This document shows positions 46,501 to 56,923 of a DNA stretch of 64,000 nt, in pieces. Location of the stretch: NCBI RefSeq assembly GCF_910592395.1, contig NC_088312.1, positions 5,022,001-5,086,000 of the forward strand. Direction: 5' to 3'. The notes beneath the pieces are model-generated. The model had not been told where the DNA came from. It saw only the letters and a list, made by a program, of their open reading frames with translations, and did no database searches. Position 1 is the first letter of the stretch. The number at the start of each line of letters is the position of its first letter. This stretch comes from Lineus longissimus (taxonomy: Eukaryota; Nemertea; Pilidiophora; Heteronemertea; Lineidae). Made by a program: the position numbers and the translations under genes.

Positions 46501-47009
46501 ATAATGACTATCGGTTTAGTCACACCTGTTGTCAGCTTGGTCGAACAATTAACCCGAGTTCCAGCACTGCATTTACTATCCTTCTGTGATCGTGGAGATT
46601 GTACTTCTGTTCGTACGTCAATAAATTGAAGTGTTTCATCGACCGGGCCCGGTGCACTATAGCTTTCCACGCCCGGCACTTGTGTCTCCTGTCGAATGGT
46701 TCCCTCTGAACAAGGCTCTGAGAATCTGTCCGCAGGTACATGTATTGGTTGCTTCAGTGAGAGTTTTCTGCCACGTGGCACAATAGGAGGAGCCATCCGT
46801 TTAAATACACAGGGGACTCGTGCATTGGTAAGACGAAACCTCCGGTTGGCTTTACGGCTCTTTCTCCAATGAATTAAAGATGATATAACACTTTTATATT
46901 TGTGTTTGCGAATAGTTCCTTCCAATTGCTTGTTTCGATCAGCGCCCAGTTCCTTCAATCCTGCCGAATCGGGGGGAATTGTCACCCTGAGTGATAATGC
47001 TTGACTCAT
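40536..47009 (-). CDS. LRIF1-like nuclear protein, paralogue 3 (2157 aa, single exon)
   Basis: One uninterrupted minus-strand frame runs from ATG at 47009 to TAG at 40538-40536. The N-terminus is basic (IHWRKSRKANRRFRL). Residue about 190 has LKIESVYSLAG and about 1696 NIRRKPWRNM, both shared with paralogue 1. Residues about 1400-1700 are strongly acidic. A Cys/His cluster (CGHHACQTC) near 1755 precedes a predicted helix. Residues about 1868-1962 are basic KSRK-type repeats, and about 2042-2107 are KDKTQSSG-type repeats. The C-terminal helix (EERVYKLKELLRAQQKALED) is the closest of the cluster to LRIF1. The N-terminal YQ block and the YLxLRxS block of its relatives were not found here. An acceptor at 47183-47185 implies the exon extends upstream; a 28-codon uORF lies there. 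The true N-terminus may be in an upstream exon. A chromatin role is inferred from the family. Confidence 0.83.
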   Translation of the reverse strand: MSQALSLRVTIPPDSAGLKELGADRNKQLEGTIRKHKYKSVISSLIHWRKSRKANRRFRLTNARVPCVFKRMAPPIVPRGRKLSLKQPIHVPADRFSEPCSEGTIRQETQVPGVESYSAPGPVDETLQFIDVRTEVQSPRSQKDSKCSAGTRVNCSTKLTTGVTKPIVIIGNKMGNEGSKREMLLGNEGPPLKIESVYSLAGQKNDFCANSDYHMVSTLQNDDSQPLDFTKSSKLLREADRKFRYGKQSTASDSGLTALFTTENILPGGECDIKTVLSQWSDEEVFEPLDFSKNGFFDALNKHQEQKSGNRPLTLNKNVSRKTTPKTDTIAKANADTWQLCQPASIRPGSLKVVLRRSSNPGEKPVFPTPSIQTVGNTKEITSDKNPISHSKYSIPVHAHKKVGEGTSKPTSLTGCSLTNTASLTETSDEDTTAANQNALAAIRVEFGSSNDEKQATTTQLFTSPRHLHQAPAAKTWTGITEDATSRPKSEPVVPTDKQVDRDFGGHQASNVVSPCHEVSDNRPSDSGTGLLYVSKICRPWVDECDEDEVSPNTFSIICGDFNDSDDEEARVLTPLVKPRRETACNMNRRSDEQQQFRLPSVSEMAGPDFASTQSNGKKGHDLPSMGSGDEAKEKVKKQLAKILSGHRVAFPMRKTSTGSEDSGVDMEGAKGDDHEKYGEPEDNLVIDFPNGEYLKPGKYAEIFPTHTNIDTNSSVKEMPTNQLYGLGTNNDKDLNRGFANSDTLERTQNSSLKNHMLSHPHHLGNSEIEKSSKCEQNSCGNVFKSGECTTPKTENRTTVDIDKESGRLAVEQQLVKSTHAFKVDIQGKYSRQSVPRRPMSPLKRRWIRQHMAQNKRNSFESNRRRGSADGNRSRDGARSPYRAYYSERERGQRSLGNSVGETRIGIISALNELYQTGTEKEWDSKSQIDEKPSRDQEFVYSGVSSDGSGHYTMCNEMQPTMETIPLTANTQQIHQYPINEDNSSAPKRFNFDCPLPGNESNVRKINSGKYRDGKHINIRGYYRSLPNSMPMKCPAVCPHNQCSHSDSTELLQHSVSCASTHRKNNRFRVCARGMADRQATSIGKRPRKTRKLAELCWGTKLTIMPRRSTRLDNDPYVHYLNRLDKERVSDKSGTLTYAKQNIVGKSSVGAEQFVGNTMEECVATVGCSGIESFANGGHLTAKEPPKSFNDEPSVDEIQSDCAVNSVPGSEAIELLKGLIGTEPRTVGPVPACTRPEGKPVHSGECTTVDIANQNVLPCTDSIGELLRNTVNGVVGAEENCSTVTLENSIPAVLSDSNEHVQSAVPIGAVTETANTVLVTADINDKDSDHITVQTFTELDLVADCGAFETVEEDSAAVPISEPSFKEEDQPEGASNGPLEQTIEQENSVDTDICVPQICNLENDYVALDIEIPHSPAAEVVCETTAADDTKSESDSDKAEESRSPELVGECDGLKAGACNNENNEIREVNDVNEVVEENESAGQEVVDSERGSGIQEGNDIDISSEEAEDIGQCALENENVSADVVQIGSSECHQLETEVRESQKETDASAVDTRDDTECLEEALIETALRHAVEIVGETSVTECETLVTECIDEVRKETATIEIVTEGDEPIKDSDIDFYKDIIESTNNELYYTSDQGIQEFDEDRISCSDSEREGTKCFNDSCSAGSEINLASFGVKDSSVNLRDVSGYLKGRASVNIRRKPWRNMGKSKLGMIITDPDSSDSEDGSPGPSKEAALDEKGRPVRMRKKSKGCGHHACQTCESYDESRVRALINAIKRFEQAFFGEKPAEENVELSKDILDSLLISGKDSSKRSRKDTTGCSSVESFHVGDKIKSKKGKKRKRSGSRGSSLKRSNSGTQGSDKAIDFEHKSRALELGHKVRKTVHDRKYDHRQKSDKANLENKSRMADPDYKPPKTDLEEKSRKVDFDVKSRKKDSAHKSRKPYSDHKSQRREREHKSKKKHKRDKEYKKTNIKEGRVGKKRPPKLYSRVPDMYDFKSESGGDSTPSSERNIFESLQFIKSHSSSSSHVVDSGKQRPGEKETQQSGRKEKTQSGSKDRTHAAGKGKTQSNDKDKTRYIGKDKTRYIGRDNTQSSAKDKTQSSGKDKTPKREDRQAKESSRIQSPQEERVYKLKELLRAQQKALEDIRLKSNHPLPV
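40690..40880 (-). repeat. Coding tandem repeat, about 27-30 bp unit (KDKTQSSG)
   Basis: Seven to eight in-frame copies encode variants of KDKTQSSG, KDKTRYIG, KDRTHAAG and KGKTQSND, close to the C-terminus of paralogue 3. Each adds Lys/Thr/Ser charge to a disordered tail. Confidence 0.8.
41130..41400 (-). repeat. Coding tandem repeat, about 30-bp unit (KSRK)
   Basis: About eight degenerate copies of a 10-residue unit such as DLEEKSRKVD, DFDVKSRKKD and DSAHKSRKPY. At DNA level TCGCGATTT recurs on the plus strand. The result is a very basic stretch likely to bind nucleic acid or act as a nuclear localisation signal. Confidence 0.75.
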
Positions 47010-47182
47010 GTTTCTGGCTTTCGTTCTTGAGCTCTATGTATAGTTTCTACTTCTCGCGTACCGTCCCAGTCTTGTTGAAGTTCAAATGTAATCATCACCA
47101 GGACTGCATGACCAATGGTTTCGCATCCATGTCCGCGAAGACTGGTTTACCACAGTCGGATGGGAGGAGCTGGAACATCATT
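47010..47182 (-). other. Probable 5' extension of the paralogue 3 exon
   Basis: A good acceptor (GTGTCTTTTCAG|A) at 47183 suggests the large exon starts at 47182. An ATGATG right after the acceptor opens a 28-codon frame that stops before the main ATG; it would act as a uORF unless an internal donor (TGTG|GTAAAC) is used. Confidence 0.4.
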
Positions 47183-47325
47183 CTGAAAAGACACGACACA
47201 GCCATTACTAAAAGAGTTGTCACGAGGGTTTCACAAGGGCCGTTTACTCGGGACCAAACGACTAACCAGGATTAGTTTAGATCGGTCTATGAGAAGCTAT
47301 GATCGGTCTACGAGACGCGTCGAAA

Positions 47326-47372
47326 ATCTCCGCCTTGGTGGTTCAACGGTTAGAATGCTGGACTTTCGATCT
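47326..47372 (+). pseudogene. tRNA-like fragment (Glu-type, TTC anticodon region)
   Basis: TTGGTGGTTCAACGGTTAGA matches a D-arm with a good A box (TGGTTCAACGG). It is followed by an anticodon-arm-like CTGGACTTTCGATC. No T-arm or B box follows; the sequence runs into an ATT microsatellite. It is a truncated tRNA copy or SINE head. Confidence 0.3.
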
Positions 47373-47378
47373 GGTGGA

Positions 47379-47424
47379 TTATTATTATTGTTATTATTAT
47401 TAAAATCATTATCATTATTATCTT
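47379..47424. repeat. TTA/ATT microsatellite
   Basis: Imperfect trinucleotide run directly after a tRNA-like fragment, possibly the tail of a SINE. Confidence 0.8.
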
Positions 47425-48737
47425 GTTGTCTGAGGCTTGTAGTATGTGATCATCTCATCCAGATGCGAATTGCGCGTTGACCATTGATAGCGAGCCCTCG
47501 ACTCTCCACTTATCTCAACTTGATATTCTGGCCTGGCAAAGTGACAACCAGGGCGTCTGTTTGTCATCGTTATTATTGATGTACAATAAACATGTGCCGT
47601 GGAGTCCTATTTGGCGTTCCCGAACACAGAGGGAAACACTCAGAAAAGTTCCACCGGGCCGGCACTTGTAGAGTAAAGCGCTAGTTTTTCTGGATTTCAC
47701 GAATGACTATAAGACTATAAAATCATTTTCAATTTTTTTCGTATTTCCGTTTCTGACTGTTTCCTCTAAATGTTAAGGGACTACAAGAGAGGAAAAGTGA
47801 CACGAGCCTCTATGTTCCCCTATGGAAACACTGAAATCTGAGGAACATTAAGAAGCATCACACTAAGGTGGACTCCTCCTGTTTAATAACTTCAGACCAT
47901 TGTCTAATATATATTTCAAGGTGGTTATTCGGATAACAGGCTTTAGATTTTAATCAAATGTGCATGTATAATTGAAAAAAAAGAAGAGACAGCTTTTTTT
48001 CTCATGCGAATCATGCTGATTTAGAAAAACGTTATGCATTCTCCCGGTGCATACTGTAAATCTATTGAAATATTCAACATATATCTCCATATACTCCACA
48101 AACGACAGGTGGTCCTGGCTCTGAACTATCAATATATACACTTCACTGGAATACCATTGGCGCCTTGTGTATATTCAAGCGGTTTATACATATATGTACT
48201 GCTGCATGTATGATACCATCGGTGTAAAGTAAGAATCCAAAAGGCAATTCCGAACTTGTCGATGGATTTAAAGTCTATTACAAGTAAGTGCTGAGCTAAG
48301 TTCGGTCGAAGAGAATGACCACATACATGACAGACCCCCAGTGTTCAACAGTGTTACATGTATCTTCATTCCTCTGATTCATAATATGGCTCCATGTAAG
48401 TTGTTCTTCTGTCAGTGGCACGTGCATGAAAGACCAGGCTTCGCCTAAAATCATATTCGTTAAAATAATAACACAGTTTATCGCTCACAAATACGAACTT
48501 CACGCCATGTTGGTTTTCGGGCCTGATGAGAAACAGGCAAGGAGAGACTCTTAAGGCGGGCTTTAAATCTAAAAGCTGTTCTCAATGTTAGAACGTTTTC
48601 GACCTTGTCTCAAAACCAACCATGTTCTTTTCATTTCAGTAACCGTGGTATGGACATAATTTATTTGTATGCATTTGTGTACATTGACGTAGTGCATTGA
48701 ATTCGGACATTTTCCGCTCTGTACGGTTTATTTCTCG

Positions 48738-48806
48738 ACAATCTGGATGAAATGTTCAGGTTATAATTTTTACAATCTGGATGAAATGTTCACGTTATAA
48801 TTTTTT
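48738..48806. repeat. 34-bp direct duplication
   Basis: ACAATCTGGATGAAATGTTC plus the following GTTATAATTTTT occurs twice in tandem with one or two differences. Confidence 0.85.
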
Positions 48807-51800
48807 CGTGTCCATCTAATCATGTGCCACGATTGAATAAGAAATATCCAGAAACAAAATATGGCCTTTCCAGGGGACCCTCCAAATGACCATTGGACTT
48901 CGCTGAAGAATTTTTTGAATTTCTGCCTTAAGACTGCTGAACCCCTAAAATCCTGTTTGGTTTTGAGGCAATGATCAATAAAAAAACAACTTCAAAGGAA
49001 CCAGTAGTTCGCCCTCCGGAGTCCCAAACGATGCGACATTACAATGGACTATAGACTTTTATACCCCTCTCCGCATTATTACATGCCGATTTCCCGGTGC
49101 TTCACTCTGCAAAGGAGCGATTTAGATCGCTATCGCCGGCAATACTTATTTTTTGATACCGTTCAGCGGTGCTGATAAAGATGGCATGCACAACGAACAA
49201 TGTGCGCATCACGGACGTCAACTAATTCACAAAGGACGAATTCCTAATTTGCTTTATGTACACATAATATACGGTCTTCGCACTTTTATAAAGTCTGTCG
49301 GAAAATACTTATTTCTCGCCCACGTCATCAGATTTATGCAAAAAGATAAAATGGGGGAAATGACAGTAGGCTATACTAGTATCTTCATTGGTGTGACATC
49401 AGTTTGACCAGTTTTTATCGAAACAAAGACAAAACAGAAAAAGCTTGCACACCTATGTTTCAAAACATATGATATCATAGTTTTACCGCTCTATGATCAC
49501 CTTATCAGTTGCAACATCTTTACAAAAACGAAACAATGTTGTTTGTGTACATAAAGCTTTTACCAACATATAATGTACAAAAAGGGACTACATGTATTTA
49601 CATACTTGATGCTGATTTTCCGTCAGCGTCATATACGTGAACGTGTTTCGTCTTTTTACTGTAGGTTTTTCATAACACGGACGAAACGGATATCACTTAA
49701 TTAGTTAAATACGAAAAGAACTAAAGGAAGGTTCACCAGGACAGAACGAGGGGCGATGTGCGAACGAACATTCACGCAATACATGCTGAAAACAACACAT
49801 CAAAAAGCATTAGTGTTGATTTAGATATCGTTTGATCAGTTCCCATTGGTTATAGCTGAAACACACTGACACAAAGTGGTAACTATGGGAACCAGTACTC
49901 AAAACCCTTCGTCAAGTTTTTGAATGTGCCTTCGGCGGTTTTGCGGTAGGCAAGTTCCGATTAGGTTTCAATGCAGCTCATTCTCCGTAATGAATGGTAA
50001 ATACTAATGTTACATTTGTCACTACGACAAAAAAACTGATATCGATATGTACATTGGCTAGGAAAATATCAGATAACAGGAAATATTAGTTCCGGTTCAT
50101 CTCACCATAGACAATTAACGCCAAGACTTTCGGTTATTCTCGCGTATAATGCCATGAATTGCGGTTGTCTAGTCCTGACGTAGAAAGCCGTAAGGAGCAG
50201 TTATCCTCGCGCGTAATCAACGCCAACTAATAATTTCTTCGGTTTAATACTTCAAGTTGATCATGAAAAATATGCTGGCGTTGCAATTTCTCCGGCAGGT
50301 GCTTCATATACATCGCCACTTGGTACCTCGGATACACTTTGCTCCACCTGTAGGCCTACATCCACTAATAATTAAAGGACCGCTATCTCCATTTCCTCAC
50401 GAAGCCCGGGGCTGGTTGCGCGTGTGCCGTAAGATCCGGAGACCATTGTCTCCGTATTAAATCGACCTTGAGTCGTTCTACTTAAGATTTGGCGCCTGCT
50501 GTGTAAAACTTCATTTGCTCAAAACGCTTTGTGCCCGGTTTTCAATGCCGATGGTGGGTATTAATTTTAACCAGTAACAATGTGTAGTACCGTCACATGT
50601 TAGTTAACTGGTCTATCATGAGATGGCGGTCGCAAATCAAAAGATCGCCTGACGCGTTACCATGGAGTCTAATATTTTTCTGTCGTACGTCCCGTTTTTA
50701 TCGAGGTCACCTTTTCAAGCTTCTTCGAAATATTACATGTAAACACCATCATCCTTAGACTGGTTTTTGTTCTATTGACATTTACACTTCAATATTCCGC
50801 AAGAATCGCTAGCACTAAATAATACCGTTACAATCTTTGATAATAACAAGAGATAACGAGTGGCGGATGGAATCAAAAATACATCACGTGTTACTGGGAG
50901 TGTTTAACGATTGATAGATCGTCCAAATAAATAAGAGGTTTTTCTAGAGCAACGAGGACTGAGCTGCCTCGTGTATAACATCACCAGTCAGCGACTGCTG
51001 CGAACCCGTTCTACGTACACGTAATATGTTTTTCGAAAACCTCAGTCTATTCACTGGATGGGTAAATTGAGACCTCTTTTGTTGGGCGTGGGAGCCGTCG
51101 TGCAATCGTAGAACCAGTTAAATACCCATTCCCGGTATATTGAGGAGGGTATCAATTGGTTTGAACAAAGATAGTTTTCTGCAAAAATAAATGAGCAAAA
51201 GTGAAATATATTTTGGTGTATGCCTGGCTGTAAAATTTTATGATCATGCATTACCTGCTACCCCTGTGAAGCTTTACAATGACGCATTACCTACCACTAC
51301 GGCTTGGTCACCACCCTTCACTGGCTGCATGCATGTCACAAGGTGATTTATAACGTGTTTATAAACTGGGTCACCAGTCTTGGCAACATCACTTAGGATT
51401 AGATTACAGAGAAAGTTCATGCGCAGATCCGCATGCATGTGAATTCGTGCATGTTTCTCAAAGATAAGTGGCAGGTGTTTAAAAAAATTATTTGATAGAG
51501 AGAACGCCACTGTAAAATATCTTGATATGCGAATACATTCGCGAATACATTTACATCGATGTACATTGTACTTTAAAATCCTTTTTAAGAGCCGGCCTAT
51601 GATTTGCATGCAATTGAAATAATATATGGATGCATCCAGTCTAGATATACAGAATCTGTGTTACACACAGGCATAACATTTAAAAACTATTCTTCAACGT
51701 TTATTCAAGTAACACCTGTGTTACATTTTCTATGATAAGTTTTGATCAACACGTTGATTCATAAATGAAATACTGCACTTTACAATTAGTGCGAGTTAAC

Positions 51801-52718
51801 CATGCACAGTGTGTGGTATTTTTACATTGTTCAGTGTGTTACATGTACCATGTGCAATGTATGACAGCTTTCAGCGTTTTTAGGTTCACCAAAACCTGTC
51901 GAATTGAAGTTTTACAAACCACCGAAAATATTAAAGTTAACGTGTAACACTGTTATCAATGCAAACGCACGAACAAATTTAGAAAGATATTTCACTGACA
52001 GGGTAACAGCATAAAATGTTTTACTGGTAGAGTGACCGGAATTTAATTTTTTTTAATGGCAAAGGTCCAATTCTGGACTACGAAGCCAAAATGATGATGA
52101 TGATATTATGATGAAGAGCTGAATTATTACGTCTACTACGCAATGCCTCGACAGCTTATATTTCGGATTTTGACTCATAACCATAACAGCTGCTTTAGGA
52201 ACAAAATAGCAGAGAAAAAAATAAGACAAATGTCACTGACATGGACGCTGTGAATGCGATCAACTTATCACTTCACATCGGAGATCGTGGGTTCCGTTCG
52301 ATTTCTCGCACATTTTAGGCCTACATTACAAATCCTCTACAGCGTATACAAATCGAATGTGCACTTGTTATGCGGTGTGAAATACTCTTTTATTGGCCAA
52401 TATACTGTTACAGTAATGCATTGTCGAATTTAACAATTACATGCAGTTCTCAACTCAATTTTTATTTTTTTGAATGGTGAGTTTGAAAATGAACTACGCA
52501 TATATAGTATATGTACCTTTGTATACTAGTATACATGTACATCTATTTATCATGTACATTAACGTATAGGAATTTTAGGACGTTGTTCCTGAATCTAGTA
52601 ATACATGTACATGATTATCGAAATCAGAACGGGCATGAAATATGTTAATAGATTCGCAGTAAATTGTCAGCATTTATTTTTTTCAATACAGTGACCCATT
52701 GTTTGTTTGGCATGGTAT

Positions 52719-52958
52719 TACGGTCTGCAATCAAAGACAAAAATATTTTATTCGGACGCGATTTCGCTCATGCATAACTGATCGTACTGATTACTTTTAC
52801 AGTTGTTCACGCAGGCAGCAGGGGTAACGGCGTATTATTTACTCACCCATCACCCCTTCCATTTGCTAGATTATCTGCGAATACGACAACCAAAATTAGT
52901 TATGCATCAGTGATACTGAGTATGAATGAAATAATGTTTTCTTTGATCGGAAACCGTG
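52719..52958. mobile_element. 240-bp MITE copy (TACGGTCTGCAATCAAAGAC termini)
   Basis: The left end TACGGTCTGCAATCAAAGAC pairs with the right end CTTTGATCGGAAACCGTG. The outer 5 bases GGTAT are repeated on each side (52714-52718 and 52959-52963), a likely target duplication. Internal CTCATGCATAACTGATC and TTAGTTATGCATCAG are also inverted. It is the same family as 56691-56923 and 17907-18045. Confidence 0.65.
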
Positions 52959-55900
52959 GGTATATATTTTGTTCGGAACAAATTGATATTCGCTAACCAC
53001 TAGTTTTAATTTTCGCGAATAACCTCGATTCGCGAAAACAAAATAACCCCTCCCCACCTTTTTTCAGTGGAAAACCGAAAAAATCGTAATCGGCCAATAT
53101 CAAGATTGTTAAAGTTATATTCACTTTAAAAATTCTCGGGAAACGCAAAATAAGGGGCGCAAAAATCAATTGGTTTACATGAACACGGTCGTGCCCAAAA
53201 AATTCGACGAACAACTTAGCCACATTGCCATCTTAGTAATAATTATGAATAAAAATGTTTGAAAAATAAATAATTTGACTTGGAATTTGCATTCCCTGGA
53301 TGTGTGTAATGCTGTGGGGTACACGTAAGAGTTCTAAAATAATCACGTGGTATTAGTAATAACTATGTCGTACGGATTCGTTCAGATTACTACTTGAAAG
53401 ATACACGGACTAATATTAAAAACATATTGGCCAAAAAAATACAAATGATTCTACAAGTACAATGTACACTGAATATATTTGCAAACTATATTTGTTATAT
53501 TGCATATAAATATTACGTTATACTGAATATTTTTTTGACTGACCATTTAAAACATGAAAATGAAGATACTACCCCCAAACCGCCACGGACTCCACCTACC
53601 GCAAAAACCCATTCCCAAGCCATAAAAAAGCTGTCAGTCAACTCAACTTTGATATGATTTTTTCTTGCCCCCATCTGTAACTCCTTTCATTGTGCGTTCT
53701 TTGCTTAAAAAAATGGAACACAGTGTAGCGTCATTTCATTGCATAAATGAGTCTCCCGGCAAGAGAAATAATTGTACAGAATACATAGTGAATTCACATT
53801 ACCACAAAAGAATACATTTTTCTCACCCCTTTATTGGAGCGGACAAGTATAGATAAACCTTCGCTGTTGAAAAATCCCTCTACATTTTCTGCCTATGTTA
53901 AAGGCAAACGATTATTACAGAGATCGTTATTGTCGGTGCAAGATATTTTGGATGTTACGGCACGGAAACTAATGGCTCGCTCGGTGATTAGCGTGCAGCG
54001 TTGAGCACACTGGGCTATCGTATACCACAGCGGGACTGATGCCGTGACCAGTAAAAACAATGACCGTACACATTTCTCCGGTGCGCAATAATGTATTCCA
54101 GTTGGCAAGTGCTTATCGATATCTACATGTAACCTAGATTAAAATTTTTATATATCACTTAGGACATCATGATGAACATTGTAGGCCTATATACTGAATT
54201 AACCACACTTCCTTCAAGTACGTATACATTGACCTGAAATATAAACGCAATGATAGAACAGCCTCAAAATGACCTTATTGAAGCTCTGCTTTAAAGAGAA
54301 AAAAAGGTTCTTGGAGAAAATTTAATTTCATATAAATTCCATGAAAAACATCGTATCCTCAGGAATGTACGTTATGCTACAGCCGAATGGGTACTGAAAA
54401 CCGCCAAATATTCGTGCCACTTTTGTTACGATTCGCGAAGACAGGTAAAGGTGAACAAAAAATTTCCTGATTTTTATTTTGACGGATTATAAAATTTAAA
54501 AAAATAATTTCTAAAAAATAGCGAATCTCAGGCTACACTATATATATTGTCGTCATCGTGACACCGCAATGTCGATTAGTGGCGGGAATAAGATATATCA
54601 TATACAACATTGCAATCACTTCGGCAAATGGTACTCTATTGCTGTGTAGTGTTACAGGAACGAGGAGTCCATTTACCATTTTATTTGTTATGTAGGAAAA
54701 AGCAAGAGCACGTGTAACCTGCTAGTTTTCCTTAGGGTTACCGTTTTCCTGGCCGAGTGAAATTGACCACCCTGAATAACAAAGAATATGGACTTTTTAA
54801 TGCCATATAATAGGTGTACCCATTGTCTATATTAATCATGGTCGTTTGTACAGGGTCTAATCCAGGCGTTTTATTGTTCGCCAACCGGATTAGGTCGCGG
54901 ATGAGTAAAGTATACGCATTATTGCTGTGAAGTATAGGCCTACTGGTAAACTGGTCGGTTTCAAATCCCGTCGAAGTTGTACACAGCGAGCATTTTTAGC
55001 CTACAGTGTCTTTTTTAGTGGTTTTAATCCTTATATCACACTATAACTTCGCCAAGGAAATCGTGACACGTATTTTTACAGCCACAAGATAATTTCTCTG
55101 GCATGTATATACATGTACACACACACCTTGTTTGTCTACACAGCACATAGACTAAAACAAACTGTAGAACCTTATCACTATTAAGTCTTTCAGCCATTAT
55201 GAAAGCGTTGCCCACACATCTCTTTACTCCATAGAGCTACAACAACACTGGATAAGGAGTAGCCTCCAGGACGGTGTGTACCGATTGGCTGATTTTCAAC
55301 TATCCATGCCCAGTGCATGGTTCTATTTAGGTCATACTATTGTATAGCGCAGAGCATGCATGTATGTGCACAGACATGCTGGTTCGCTGAAATCCCCTTT
55401 GTCTAGGAGTCGAGCAATGGTCGGGCGTTTAGATCGTTACAAATCGAGTGTAATTTTAGCAACGTGTACAGAGTTTTTACAGCAAAACATCGTAAGTAAA
55501 GAACGATTTAGTATACGATGTACTGTCGAAACATTCTAGCATGAAGTTATATCCGTATTTTTTTAGCACGACACGACTAAAGAACTTTTAATGTGGTAAG
55601 TTAATTGGTGGTGTGTCAAGGTACGTATTTCTTGTAACACATGGGAAGCAGTGCGGCCTATCACCATGCTCCCCATTTGCAGGCACGATTCAGTACTCTT
55701 AAGGTTTCGTATGTTCTGGCCGGCCTACAGTCTGATGGTGGTACTTATATTTATATACCGACATGAGCGTGAGCTCCCAACAGTTATGACGGTTACACAA
55801 TGCAGTTCAGGCGACATGATAATTTATTTCCAGTAGGTGTTGCAGTAAATGTTAGAGAAACCAACATTTAGGTTGGTTACTTTAAGGGTAAATCCAAGAT

Positions 55901-56690
55901 CTTATTATATCTGCTGTCATATCGCTGTTGGGCGGCGTACTTTTTCGTATTCTCCATAATGCTTCTCCGGATTTCCTAATATTTGAATTCAGGCCGTATT
56001 GGTGTACTGAGTGTGAAATGGTTTCCAACAGAACACAGACATGGTATTGGTAAAGAAGATAAATGCTGATCCGGGTATACAGCAGGGTTACACTTTTTCT
56101 TGACGACAATATTTAAAAAAATATGGTTATAGGCCTACTATTCAGGTAAGAAAAAAATAGTAAGTCTGTTCTGTAACGGTTATTGAAAATAGAAACCAGC
56201 TCATTTTATTTCGTAAGAAAAAGCACATTTCTTCCATTCACCACCTTCTAACTGATACTTTGGTTCAAATTAGGTCAAGCTAGATTTGTGATTAGCATAT
56301 ATATAGTGGTGTTCTTTCTGATGACTTACAAACGCTTCTTAAATATCTGGAATGACTGCAGGCTGAAGCGGGAATTGCATTATTGCCGCTCGATGTTGCA
56401 ATAAACATAATGGCGTAATTCAAATGTGACTCTCTCAAAATCACCTGAATTTTTTGATGAACGTTGTAATTCTGAGGAGGCGAATTTATGGAGTACTCCA
56501 TTTGTTGTTAAGTGTAGGTCTCGCTGTTCTTCTGATCGTAACCCGCGGACATCAAACGTATAAGAGTAATGCTGTTATCTGTTGAATAGAATTACGTTAT
56601 CGTATTTGTGCTCTTGACTTTATTTCGTGCGTGTTGAGATTCCAAAGGTTTATGTAGAAGGTAATGACGTCTTTTTAAAACCGTGTTTAT

Positions 56691-56923
56691 CACGGACTCC
56701 AATAAAAGACAAAATTATTTTATTCGCGATTTCGCTCATGCATAACTAATCGTAGTGATTGCTTTTGCAGTTTTTCCTCCAGGCAGTAGGGGTAACAGTG
56801 TACTAGTATTATTTTATCACCCGTCACTCCATTTGTCAGATTAACTGCGAATACGACAACCAAAATCAGTTGTGCATGAGCGATATCGCGTACGAATAAT
56901 CTTGTTTTTGATCGGACACCGTG
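56691..56923. mobile_element. 233-bp MITE copy (CACGGACTCCAATAAAAGAC termini)
   Basis: The ends CACGGACTCCAATAAAAGAC and TTTTTGATCGGACACCGTG are inverted copies. The internal TTCGCTCATGCATAACTAATC closely matches the element at 52719. There is no ORF, and the target duplication is not obvious. Confidence 0.65.

Noticed and set aside
52240-52312. tRNA-like remnant (ATCGGAGATCGTGGGTTCC)
   Set aside because: The T-loop carries insertions and no intact A box precedes it; too decayed to call a gene. The same applies to GGTCGGTTTCAAATCCCG near 54950.
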